Notes under the pieces: model-generated
What the model saw: the letters and a program-made list of their open reading frames with translations, nothing else
Databases searched by the model: none
What the model was told of the DNA's origin: nothing
Shown here: in pieces, positions 9,889-17,571 of the stretch
Numbering within the stretch: position 1 is the stretch's first letter
Layout of the letters: each line of letters opens with the position of its first letter
Assembly: GCA_029262355.1 (NCBI GenBank)
Contig: JAJCZO010000273.1
Location: forward strand, 1-64,000
Direction: 5' to 3'
Length of the DNA: 64,000 bases
Source of the DNA: Deltaproteobacteria bacterium
GTDB lineage: Bacteria > Desulfobacterota > Binatia > UBA12015
Made by a program: the position numbers and the translations under genes

Positions 9889-9923
9889 CACCGGCGCCGC
9901 CGGTGCCGGCAGCCGTCGGCACC
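9889..9923 (+). terminator. Two overlapping GC-rich hairpins after the small gene
   Basis: Hairpin A pairs CACCGGC (9889-9895) with GCCGGTG (9899-9905). Hairpin B pairs GGTGCCG (9902-9908) with CGGCACC (9917-9923). They share GGTG and cannot form together. No run of T follows, so this is at best a weak or factor-assisted terminator, or a processing or attenuation structure. Confidence 0.4.
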
Positions 9924-9992
9924 CGAAATCCAGCGGCCTCATCGTCGCGGCCGCGCCCCACAAGCCGCTGCAACAATCGCGGCGAGGCGAGT

Positions 9993-10124
9993 TCAGAAGA
10001 CCTGGTACTCGAAAGGCGTGGTTTGGGGGGCGTCCGTGGCCACGAACAACCACACGGACACCGCCGCGTACACCAGCACCGAGACGATCAGATACCAGCG
10101 ATACTTCTTGAGAAAGGCGATCAT
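9993..10124 (-). CDS. DUF5989-like 43-residue membrane protein
   Basis: The product starts MIAFLKKYRWYLIVSVLVYA, has one hydrophobic helix (about residues 10-29) and ends TPFEYQVF. A basic start, one helix and an aromatic PF-x-Y-x-x-F tail fit the DUF5989 family of about 50-residue membrane proteins. From memory, those are usually encoded beside SGNH hydrolases and SxtJ-type proteins. Here the start codon overlaps the stop of the SGNH hydrolase by four bases (ATGA), which supports coupled translation and a shared job, perhaps anchoring or helping the hydrolase. The function is not established. Confidence 0.65.
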   Translation of the reverse strand: MIAFLKKYRWYLIVSVLVYAAVSVWLFVATDAPQTTPFEYQVF

Positions 10125-11101
10125 CGGCTCGCCCCCCCCGTTGCGATGAACTCGCGGCTCGCCGCGGCGATCCGACGGTGCGCCAGCGCGTTGGGATGTG
10201 CGTCGTCCGGGGAGACCCAGAGCGACTGGGGCTCGCTCACGTCCGCAAATGCTGGTGTGACATCGAGCACGGCGATCCGTTGGCTTCGTAGGAAATTGGC
10301 CACCTTCCGATACTCGCGTTCGAACGGGTATTCGTCCAGCGCGTGGAGTTCGGGGAGGAGAACCACCTTGAGCTCGATACCGTGGTCCCGACAGACCTCG
10401 GCCAGTCGGACGAACGCGGCCTGCGTCTCGAGCCACCCAGGTTGGTCGTCGTCGTAGAGAGCCGCGTAATACTCGCGAAATGTCTGTCCGGGGACGAGCC
10501 GGGCAGCCAACTGCTTCATCCTCGACCAGTAGAACGTCACGATCCGGAAGTTCGCGAGAAAGGCGAGGCGCGACTTCTTGGGAACGGGTTCGGCATCGTT
10601 GATGAAGTAGAATACGACAACCTTGTCCGGCTGATAGGCAAGGCCCTGCTCGACGAAGAGCTCTACCTCCTGTGTCGTGTTGTAGTTCCCCGTACCGAAG
10701 TTCAGGATTTCGGTGGGGCGCTCCTCGTCGAGCGACGTCTCGAGCAGGTGCGCAAAGCTGTCGTGCTGCTCGACACCCCACCCGAAGGTGAGCGAGTCGC
10801 CCAGAAACACCATGCGCCGCAGGTCGCTCCCATCCACCCGTCGCTCGTCGTCGCGGAACCCGGCCGAATTGATCGCCACGTCGACACCCATCAAATGGGC
10901 CGACGAGCCCGGCCGGTGGATATGCCCGATCCGGAGATTCGGCGACTCGATCTTGAGAAGCTGGGCGTATCGCGACATCTCCACGTCGTAGAAGATCCGC
11001 TGGGTCAGGTAGAGGCGCAGAACGACCTCGCCGAGGCCGAGAAACACCACGATTGGCAGGAGAACGAGCAACAGCCCGCGAAACACGCGCGAGAGACCCA
11101 T
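10121..11101 (-). CDS. Membrane-anchored SGNH/GDSL-family hydrolase
   Basis: This 326-residue protein has an N-terminal membrane helix (about 8-28) and then a periplasmic SGNH hydrolase fold. Block I reads VFLGDSLTFGWGV with the nucleophile Ser103, and block V reads DDAHPN with Asp299 and His302 of the catalytic triad. Families with this anchor-plus-SGNH layout add or remove acyl groups on exported polysaccharides or other cell-surface molecules. The substrate is unknown, and no MBOAT acyltransferase is adjacent. It is followed, with a 4-bp overlap, by the DUF5989-like peptide. The DMT exporter lies 21 bp upstream on the same strand. Confidence 0.85.
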   Translation of the reverse strand: MGLSRVFRGLLLVLLPIVVFLGLGEVVLRLYLTQRIFYDVEMSRYAQLLKIESPNLRIGHIHRPGSSAHLMGVDVAINSAGFRDDERRVDGSDLRRMVFLGDSLTFGWGVEQHDSFAHLLETSLDEERPTEILNFGTGNYNTTQEVELFVEQGLAYQPDKVVVFYFINDAEPVPKKSRLAFLANFRIVTFYWSRMKQLAARLVPGQTFREYYAALYDDDQPGWLETQAAFVRLAEVCRDHGIELKVVLLPELHALDEYPFEREYRKVANFLRSQRIAVLDVTPAFADVSEPQSLWVSPDDAHPNALAHRRIAAASREFIATGGASR

Positions 11102-11122
11102 GATCGCGCGTGGGATACCACG

Positions 11123-12046
11123 TCAGGGCGCGTCGGTCTCGGCGGCGCTTTCGGCGAGTTCCCCGCCCACCTCGTCCCCCGCTCGAGCCACCGTCGCTCC
11201 GATCGCGGTGAGGACGATCAGGCCCCCGACCAACTGGAGCCCGCTGAGCGTCTCTCCCAGGAAGAAATACGCGGCCACCGTCGAGACGATCGGCGCCGCC
11301 AGGAACATCATCGAGATGGAGAAAGCGGCCACGTGGGCGTGCGCCCAGTTCGTGAGGATGTGGCCGACCGTCCCGGGGAACACCGCCAGCGTCAGCATCG
11401 CCAGATACTCCCACCCCATGGGCGAGCCCAAGTCCGGCTGGGCGACGGCGACGGCCGCCGTCACGATGAGCCCCGATACGGTCGTCATCCCCACGACGTA
11501 CTCCCAGGGCCCTACCCGCGCCCGGAAGTGCCGCGAAACGAGGAAGTAGCCGGTAAAAGCGAAGAGGTTCGCGAACGCGAGGACGTCACCCGCCCCGGAG
11601 ACCGACGGAGCTCCGACCGAACCGACGACCACGAGCCCGGTGCCGGCCAGCGCCACCCCCGCCCACAAGACCGCGATCCGGCGAAGGTACTCGCCGAACA
11701 TCGGCCCCGCTACCAGCAGCACCAGCACCGGTTGGAGCGCGCCGATGATCGTCACGTTCGCAACGCTGGTCATCTTGATCGCGTTGAAGAACAGGATCTG
11801 GTGCAGGCCGAAGCAGGAGCCTCCGGCCAGACACGCGAGAGCCCAGCTGCGGCCCAAGCGACGCCGCATCGAGGGCACCACGAGCGCCGACAGCCACAGA
11901 AGCGGAATCGCGAACCACAGCCGATAGAAGGCGACGACCAACCCGTCCGACGCGATGAGCTTGATCACGACGGCGCTGTAGCCCCACATCGCGATCGTCG
12001 TGGCCACCGCCGCATAAGCCAACCCGACTCGGCGACCCTCGTCCAT
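11123..12046 (-). CDS. DMT-superfamily (EamA) transporter
   Basis: The 307-residue protein has about ten membrane helices in two EamA repeats (roughly 8-145 and 160-290), the standard drug/metabolite transporter length and layout. Typical marks are the early AMWGYSAVVIK stretch and, in the first repeat, the helix containing FNAIKMTSVANVTIIGALQPVLVLL. Relatives export amino acids, nucleotides or drugs; the substrate cannot be told. It shares strand with the SGNH hydrolase (21 bp away). The ATG at 12046 is used. Confidence 0.88.
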   Translation of the reverse strand: MDEGRRVGLAYAAVATTIAMWGYSAVVIKLIASDGLVVAFYRLWFAIPLLWLSALVVPSMRRRLGRSWALACLAGGSCFGLHQILFFNAIKMTSVANVTIIGALQPVLVLLVAGPMFGEYLRRIAVLWAGVALAGTGLVVVGSVGAPSVSGAGDVLAFANLFAFTGYFLVSRHFRARVGPWEYVVGMTTVSGLIVTAAVAVAQPDLGSPMGWEYLAMLTLAVFPGTVGHILTNWAHAHVAAFSISMMFLAAPIVSTVAAYFFLGETLSGLQLVGGLIVLTAIGATVARAGDEVGGELAESAAETDAP

Positions 12047-12148
12047 GATCCCCCTCCCCTACCGCTTCCACCGGGGACAGGCCAGACGAACTGGGAGCGA
12101 CGGCCGCCAGCCCATCGTGTACGGAGTGGCATCCGCTATGGAGGACAT

Positions 12149-12616
12149 ATGAAGCGAACGATTCGAACGGCCCTCGCCGTCGGGCTCGGACTCGTGGGAG
12201 CCCTTGCGCACGCCCCAGCCGCGCGTGGCGACGGGATGGCGAAACTCCTGGATGTGCAGTGGAACGCCGAAGGGCGCCTCCCCGCCGGAAGCCAGATCAC
12301 CGAGGACGGCCATGTACTCACGACCGTTTTCCCCCCGGGGCCGGCGGATCTCGTCGCACACGCGACGCTCACCTACGACGTCTCCCGTGGGGACGACGGG
12401 ATCCTCCAGTTCCTCTCCAGCCACTCCTGGATGAAGTGCGAGGCCCCCGACGGCCTCGTCGTCAGCGAGTCGGGCAAGGTGGCCGTCGTCTGCCACCCCG
12501 TGCCCGAGAAGCTCGCCCGAGTGAAGAAGAAAACCCGAGTCTATATCAAGGCCGATCCTCCCGGCGGCGGCCGCCATAAGAAACTCTACTGGGTCCTCGT
12601 GCCGAAGGCCGGCTGA
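12149..12616 (+). CDS. Secreted protein of unknown function
   Basis: The ATG at 12149 follows GGAGG and opens a 155-residue protein with a signal peptide (residues 1-27, ending PAARGDG). The mature part has two cysteines (MKCEAP and VVCHPV) likely to pair, and a basic, lysine-rich end (KKKTRVYIKADPPGGG, then KKLYWVLVPKAG). I do not recognise a family. The strand-turn pattern suggests a small beta-sandwich. It stands alone between the minus-strand DMT transporter and the histidine kinase. Confidence 0.7.
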   Translation: MKRTIRTALAVGLGLVGALAHAPAARGDGMAKLLDVQWNAEGRLPAGSQITEDGHVLTTVFPPGPADLVAHATLTYDVSRGDDGILQFLSSHSWMKCEAPDGLVVSESGKVAVVCHPVPEKLARVKKKTRVYIKADPPGGGRHKKLYWVLVPKAG

Positions 12617-12724
12617 GCTCGCAGTTCCGCTCCATTTTTTCTTCATCCCGCCACGCCGCCATGCCGATGTCCCTAGAGTAGGGGCGACCATCTGCGTCCA
12701 CCCGAGAAACGGCCAATTCGAAGC

Positions 12725-14983
12725 GTGTGGGAAAAATTCATGGCCTGGGCCATTCCGGCTCGACTGCAAGGACAGGGGCCGGATACCGTCCGGCGGGCCC
12801 GACTACTGCTCAGCTGCACCGCCGTCATGATCGTTCTCGGGGTGACCGGCACCCTGTTCCAGCTGACGCTCGACCCAAACCCGCTGCGCGCACGATTGCT
12901 CGCCATCGCTCTGCCGACGTTGCTCGCCGGGGCGATTCCGCTGGTGCTGCGCTCGACCGGCTCGCTGGCCTGCGCCGGCAACCTCGGCGCGGCGATGGCC
13001 TTCTGCTCGACCGGATTCGTTGCGTTCCAGACCGGCGGCCTCGGCAGACCCATCATGGGCATTCAGGCTCTCGTCCCGTTGATCGCGGTGCTCGTCGCCG
13101 GGGTTCGGTGGGGGGTCTTCTGGACAGTTCTCGCCATCGTAGAGGCGGTGATCCTGTTCTACCTCACGCTCGAGAACTTCCAATTCCCGGCCCCCCCGCC
13201 GGCCGAGATGCAAGACCGAATCAACCTCGTACTGAGCACCATGCTCTTCGTGATGGTGCTGGTCCTCGGCTCCATCTACGAGTCGCTGAAGAACACGGCG
13301 CTTCAGTACTTTCAGCAAGCGAACCGCAAGCTTGAGAACGCAAGGGACGAGGCGCAGGCCGCGACACGGGTGGCGGAAGAAGCCAGCCGCGCGCGCTCCG
13401 CCTTTCTCGCAACGATGAGCCACGAGATCCGCACACCGATGAACGCGGTGATCGGAATGGCCGGACTGCTCGAGGGAACCGAACTCACCGACGAGCAACG
13501 CGACTTCGCACGCACGATCCGACAGAGCGGCGACTCGCTGCTCACCGTCCTGAACGACATCCTCGACTTCTCCAAGATCGAGTCTGGCAAGCTCGAGGTG
13601 GAATCGAACACCTTCGATCTCGAGACGACGATCGAGGAGGCCGTGGACGTCCTTTCGATCAAAGCGAAGCAAGCCGGGATCGAACTCCTCCACGAGTCGA
13701 CGCCGGGGCTGCCCCGCAACATCGTCGGCGATACCACGCGCGTCCGTCAGATCCTGATCAATTTGCTCTCGAACGCGGTGAAATTCACGACGGAGGGCGA
13801 GGTTCATCTCACCGTCTGCGCGAAACGTCTCGAAACCGGGCCGTTCGAGATCCACTTCGCCATCCGAGACACCGGAATCGGAATCCCCAAGAACCGGACG
13901 GATCGCCTCTTCGAGTCGTTCTCCCAAGTCGACGCCTCGACCACTCGGAAGTATGGCGGCACCGGCCTGGGACTCGCAATCTCCAAACGTCTGGCAGAGC
14001 TGATGGGGGGCCGCATGTGGGTCGAGAGCGAAGAAGGCGCCGGCTCGACCTTCCACTTCACGATCGTCGCCAAGCGGGCTCCGGACCTGACCGCATTCAC
14101 TGAAAAACAGGCGGCCAAGGTACTTCAGGACAAGAAGCTCCTGATCGTCGACGACAACGCGACGAACCGGGAGATCCTCAAGCGCGTGGCCGAGCCCTGG
14201 GGAATGAAACCCACGCTCTGCGAAAACGGCCGACAGGCATTGAAGCGGCTGCTTGGGCCCGCTGAGTTCGACGTCGCGATCCTCGACATGCTGATGCCGG
14301 AGATGGACGGCGGCGAACTCGCGCGGAAGATCCACGCGATGAAGAGGCGGGCCAAGCTTCCGCTCATCCTCCTCAGCTCCTCGGGTGCGATCCTCGAAGA
14401 GGCGGGCGAGACCGAGACGCGCGCCCACTTTGCCGCCACGCTCGCCAAGCCCGCGAAGCCGCGCCAACTCGCGACGGTCCTCTGCGAAATTTTCGGCGAG
14501 AAGAAGAAGGACCACAAGGCGAGCTCCAACCTCCCTACCGACATGGGCCAGAAGCACCCGCTACGGATCCTCCTCGCGGAGGACAACCGGATCAATCAGA
14601 AGGTCGCTCTGAAGATCCTCGAACGCATCGGCTACACTGCCGAAGTCGCCGAGAACGGCGCCGTGGCCCTCGAAGCGATAGAGCGTCACGTGTTCGACGT
14701 CGTATTGATGGATCTACAGATGCCGGAAGTCGACGGTATCGAGGCCACGCGCGAACTCTGCTCGAGATGGCCGACGGAGAAGCGGCCCCGAGTGATCGCG
14801 CTCACCGCGAACGTGTTCGAGGAGGAGCGCAGAGCGTGCCTCGAATCGGGCATGGACGACTTCCTCAGCAAACCGCTTGCCGTCCCCGCTCTGATCGCGG
14901 CGCTCCAGAAGTGCAGGCGTCGCCCCGAGGAGAATGCGGGCGCGAGCGTACGCGAGCCGGAGTCCAGCCCTGCGCCTGCCTGA
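12725..14983 (+). CDS. Membrane hybrid histidine kinase with two receiver domains
   Basis: The 752-residue protein begins with GTG. About six membrane helices (residues 25-190) are followed by a short coiled coil, a HisKA domain with the phospho-accepting His233 in SHEIRTPMNAVIGMAGLL, and an HATPase domain with NLLSNAVKFT and the G boxes DTGIGIP and GGTGLGLAIS. Two receiver domains follow, with acceptor aspartates D521 (ILDMLMPEMDGG) and D663 (LMDLQMPEVDGIEA). The first receiver has a weaker core. No Hpt domain is attached and no output regulator is adjacent, so the downstream partner must be elsewhere. The membrane part has no recognised sensor family. The gene ends 9 bp before the convergent cytochrome gene. 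Confidence 0.92.
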   Translation: MWEKFMAWAIPARLQGQGPDTVRRARLLLSCTAVMIVLGVTGTLFQLTLDPNPLRARLLAIALPTLLAGAIPLVLRSTGSLACAGNLGAAMAFCSTGFVAFQTGGLGRPIMGIQALVPLIAVLVAGVRWGVFWTVLAIVEAVILFYLTLENFQFPAPPPAEMQDRINLVLSTMLFVMVLVLGSIYESLKNTALQYFQQANRKLENARDEAQAATRVAEEASRARSAFLATMSHEIRTPMNAVIGMAGLLEGTELTDEQRDFARTIRQSGDSLLTVLNDILDFSKIESGKLEVESNTFDLETTIEEAVDVLSIKAKQAGIELLHESTPGLPRNIVGDTTRVRQILINLLSNAVKFTTEGEVHLTVCAKRLETGPFEIHFAIRDTGIGIPKNRTDRLFESFSQVDASTTRKYGGTGLGLAISKRLAELMGGRMWVESEEGAGSTFHFTIVAKRAPDLTAFTEKQAAKVLQDKKLLIVDDNATNREILKRVAEPWGMKPTLCENGRQALKRLLGPAEFDVAILDMLMPEMDGGELARKIHAMKRRAKLPLILLSSSGAILEEAGETETRAHFAATLAKPAKPRQLATVLCEIFGEKKKDHKASSNLPTDMGQKHPLRILLAEDNRINQKVALKILERIGYTAEVAENGAVALEAIERHVFDVVLMDLQMPEVDGIEATRELCSRWPTEKRPRVIALTANVFEEERRACLESGMDDFLSKPLAVPALIAALQKCRRRPEENAGASVREPESSPAPA

Positions 14984-14992
14984 CGCCCCGTT

Positions 14993-15469
14993 CTACTCGT
15001 CGTCCTTCGGGAGGCGGAACTTCTTGTGGCAGGACTTGCAGCTCTTGAACATCTTGCGACTCGCCGCCTTCACGTCGCCACCATCGCGAGCCGCGATGGC
15101 GACCTCCGCCGCGGCATCTGTCAAGTAGGTCGAGAACGCCTCAAACTCGTCCCACGCCGCCCAGATGTTCTTCTTCGCGCGCGAGTCCGGACTCGTGCTT
15201 CCCTCCGGGAACAACGCGTCGAACTTCGGGATCAGCGCAACGATGTCGTCGGCCGGCGCCGCGGCGTCTGCGGGGGTTCCGGCCTTGAGCGCGTCATTGA
15301 TCGCCTTGGCGTCGTCTCCAACCTTCTCCATCAACTCGATTCGATCACGAATCGGGCCCGGGGGAAGATTCTTCCACGCCTCGTCGGCGCGCGCCGCGGA
15401 CTCAAGGGCGAAGCTGCCGGCGAGCAGAGCCGCCAGAACGAGAGCATTGGTTCGGATCGAGTTCTGCAT
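14993..15469 (-). CDS. Cytochrome c'-like (c556 family) periplasmic protein
   Basis: This is a 158-residue periplasmic four-helix-bundle cytochrome. A signal peptide (residues 1-28) is followed by helices and, near the C-terminus, CKSCHKKFR, the CxxCHxxFR haem site typical of cytochrome c' and c556. The fifth ligand is the motif His; the sixth position is usually open or a Met. The ATG at 15469 is chosen because GAGGAG lies just upstream; a GTG four codons earlier overlaps that ribosome site. It follows the sulfatase on the same strand with a 60-bp gap. Electron transfer or NO-related roles are known in the family, but nothing here selects between them. Confidence 0.85.
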   Translation of the reverse strand: MQNSIRTNALVLAALLAGSFALESAARADEAWKNLPPGPIRDRIELMEKVGDDAKAINDALKAGTPADAAAPADDIVALIPKFDALFPEGSTSPDSRAKKNIWAAWDEFEAFSTYLTDAAAEVAIAARDGGDVKAASRKMFKSCKSCHKKFRLPKDDE

Positions 15470-15529
15470 TGTTCTCCTCACTGGTAAATCGTTTGATCAC
15501 TGAGCCACGTCAGATTCGGGCTAGCAAAC

Positions 15530-17332
15530 TCACTCCACGTAGCCCAGCGCCTTGAGCTTCTCGTGCCGCGTGGGATCGAGCTCGGCGGCCGCTCCGCGGC
15601 GCTCCGCGGCCTGACGGCGCTGCGTCGCGCATTGCGACGCGCGCCGGTCCAGCTCGGCCCGTAGGACGGCAACCTCGGCGGTCTCGGCACGCAGCCGCTC
15701 GGGAACCCCGCCGGCACCCAACGCGATCGGGCTCTTCTCTGCAGGATCGGCGCGGAGATCGAAGAGCACGTCCGTACTCGCGTCCTCGCCGCGGATGATC
15801 TTGAACCGCCCCGTGCGCGCAGAGCGCACGTTGCCCGGAGCCGTTTCCGCGTAGTACGTCCGCACGGCCCCCGCCGCTTTGCTGGGAGACCGGACGCGGG
15901 CCGCCTGGCTCGTGCCATCGAGGGCATCGGGCACCGGCAGGGCGACGAGTGCGAGCACCGTGGGCACCAGATCCACGAGCCCGACCGGATCCTCGACGAC
16001 CCCGGGCGACGCGAGCCCCGGCGCCCACACGATGAACGGCACGCGCAATACTTCGCCGTGCACCGACCAGCCGTGCCCGTGATCTCCGTGCTCGAAGAAC
16101 GCCTCACCGTGGTCCGACGTCAGAACGAGAAGAGTCTCGTCCGCGAGCCCAAGCTCCGAGACCTGGCGAACCAGTCCGCCGACGAGATCGTCGAGTTGGC
16201 GCACGAGCTGGTCGTATCGCCGAAGATCGTGAAAGGCCGGATCGAAGTCCGGGGCGCGATCGGGTGTCGGCGCGGGCTCCGCAAAGAGCGCCGCGTACCT
16301 ACCATTCGGCCGCCGCGGGCCGTGCACCTGATAGGTATGAAGAAACAAGAAAAAGCGCTCCCCGGCGTGCTCCCGAAGCCACCGATCGGCGGCGGCAAAG
16401 GTCTTCGGGCCGTAGCCAGTGGGGGTGATCACACCGGGCGAGGGCGAGTTTCGGTCGGCGACCATCTGCTTCAGCTCGACGTACGAATCGAAGCCCCGAG
16501 CGAACCCGTACGGTGGAGACATGTAGGCGTTCTCCGTGATGGCCGCGGTCGTGTAGCCCTCCCGAGCGAAGATCTCGGCCAACGTGTCGATCTCATCCGA
16601 CATCGTGTCCTCGAGGTGTACGCCCCATACGCCATGCCGGCAGGGAATCGTGCCGGTCAGCATCGTCATGTGTGACGGCGGTGTCGAGCTCGCGGGGGCG
16701 AGCGCGGTCTCGAAACGAACTCCCTCCGCCGCGATCGCGTCCATCTTGGGACTCGTGGGCCGTTCAGCACCGTACACCGACAGGCGATCCGCGCGGAGCG
16801 TATCGAGGGAAACGACGATCACGTTTCGTGCGGCCTTCTCAGGAGGACGCGACACGACGAACCGCGGCGCGCCCAGAAGCGGCAGCCCGCTGGCGCCATC
16901 GGTTGCCGCCTCGGCGGAGATCTCGACAGACACGACCTGTGAGGAGACCGGTCCAACGTTCAGCACGAGGCGATGCCACCCGTCCCCGTCGGCCGAACCG
17001 GGGTCCACGAGCAACACGCGCTCGACCTCCCGCGACGCTCCGCGCGCCCTGAGTGTGAACCGCCACGCGCCAGCCGGGCTTCCGGCCACGCCGACCCAGG
17101 CCTCCAGCCGCGCGTGCTCGGGCACTTCTACCCGCCGTGCCGTGACGGTTGCCGAACCGTCGGCGGCACGCGCAACGTCTCGCGCCACCGGCCTCGTGTC
17201 GTCGCTCAGCTCCGCGGGCGCCGTCGCAACGAGAAATGGCTTGGTTCTCTCAATCCGCGGCCGCTCGTCGGCACGACCCGGGACCGCCCACGTGAGCATG
17301 ACGAGGACCAGCGCCAACCCCGGTCGCGTCAT
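15530..17332 (-). CDS. Secreted sulfatase-fold hydrolase lacking the Cys/Ser-x-Pro-x-Arg motif
   Basis: This 600-residue protein has a signal peptide and an N-terminal beta domain of about 150 residues, then the alkaline-phosphatase/sulfatase fold. Visible blocks are VSLDTLRADRLSVYG (metal ligand Asp) and, later, TSDHGEAFFEHGDHGHGW. At the nucleophile position, where sulfatases have CxPxR or SxPxR, it reads SSTPPSHMTMLTG. The arginine is missing and there is no cysteine, so conversion to formylglycine is not expected. A Thr or Ser nucleophile, as in phosphoethanolamine transferases and phosphodiesterases, is more likely. It starts inside the stop of the upstream lipoprotein gene (ATGA overlap). 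Confidence 0.82.
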   Translation of the reverse strand: MTRPGLALVLVMLTWAVPGRADERPRIERTKPFLVATAPAELSDDTRPVARDVARAADGSATVTARRVEVPEHARLEAWVGVAGSPAGAWRFTLRARGASREVERVLLVDPGSADGDGWHRLVLNVGPVSSQVVSVEISAEAATDGASGLPLLGAPRFVVSRPPEKAARNVIVVSLDTLRADRLSVYGAERPTSPKMDAIAAEGVRFETALAPASSTPPSHMTMLTGTIPCRHGVWGVHLEDTMSDEIDTLAEIFAREGYTTAAITENAYMSPPYGFARGFDSYVELKQMVADRNSPSPGVITPTGYGPKTFAAADRWLREHAGERFFLFLHTYQVHGPRRPNGRYAALFAEPAPTPDRAPDFDPAFHDLRRYDQLVRQLDDLVGGLVRQVSELGLADETLLVLTSDHGEAFFEHGDHGHGWSVHGEVLRVPFIVWAPGLASPGVVEDPVGLVDLVPTVLALVALPVPDALDGTSQAARVRSPSKAAGAVRTYYAETAPGNVRSARTGRFKIIRGEDASTDVLFDLRADPAEKSPIALGAGGVPERLRAETAEVAVLRAELDRRASQCATQRRQAAERRGAAAELDPTRHEKLKALGYVE

Positions 17333-17550
17333 TCCTCGGTCGCGTCGAGTCGTGCGCGCGCTTTGTCCGCTTCAGGCGAGTCAGGGTACTGCTCGATGAT
17401 CTTGCGATAGATCTTGTGCGCGTTCTCTCGGTTGTCCTGCACTTCTTCAAGCTGCGCCGTGTCGAGCATCTCCCGAGCACCGTTGCCGGGGCATCCCGTC
17501 AAAACCCCAGTGAGGGCAAGAACCGCCAGAAGGTGAATCGGTCTATTCAT
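17329..17550 (-). CDS. Small TPR-like lipoprotein
   Basis: The 73-residue protein has a lipoprotein signal peptide with lipobox LTGC, so it should be anchored in a membrane. After the cysteine comes one TPR-like helix pair, AHKIYRKIIEQYPDSPEADKA, which fits the C-terminal TPR of YbgF/CpoB-type proteins. ATG 17550 is chosen; a GTG four codons earlier is also possible. Its stop overlaps the start of the sulfatase-fold gene by 4 bp (ATGA), so the two are translationally coupled and probably work together at the envelope. Confidence 0.7.
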   Translation of the reverse strand: MNRPIHLLAVLALTGVLTGCPGNGAREMLDTAQLEEVQDNRENAHKIYRKIIEQYPDSPEADKARARLDATEE

Positions 17551-17571
17551 TCGTACAGACACGATCTCACA

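Noticed and set aside
10343-12616. Very long plus-strand frame over the SGNH and DMT genes
   Set aside because: It is rich in Arg, Glu and His and lies opposite two clear genes; only its last part (from 12149) is a real gene.
12803-14557. Long minus-strand frame inside the histidine kinase
   Set aside because: It is a mirror of the kinase in a very GC-rich sequence, with no family signature.
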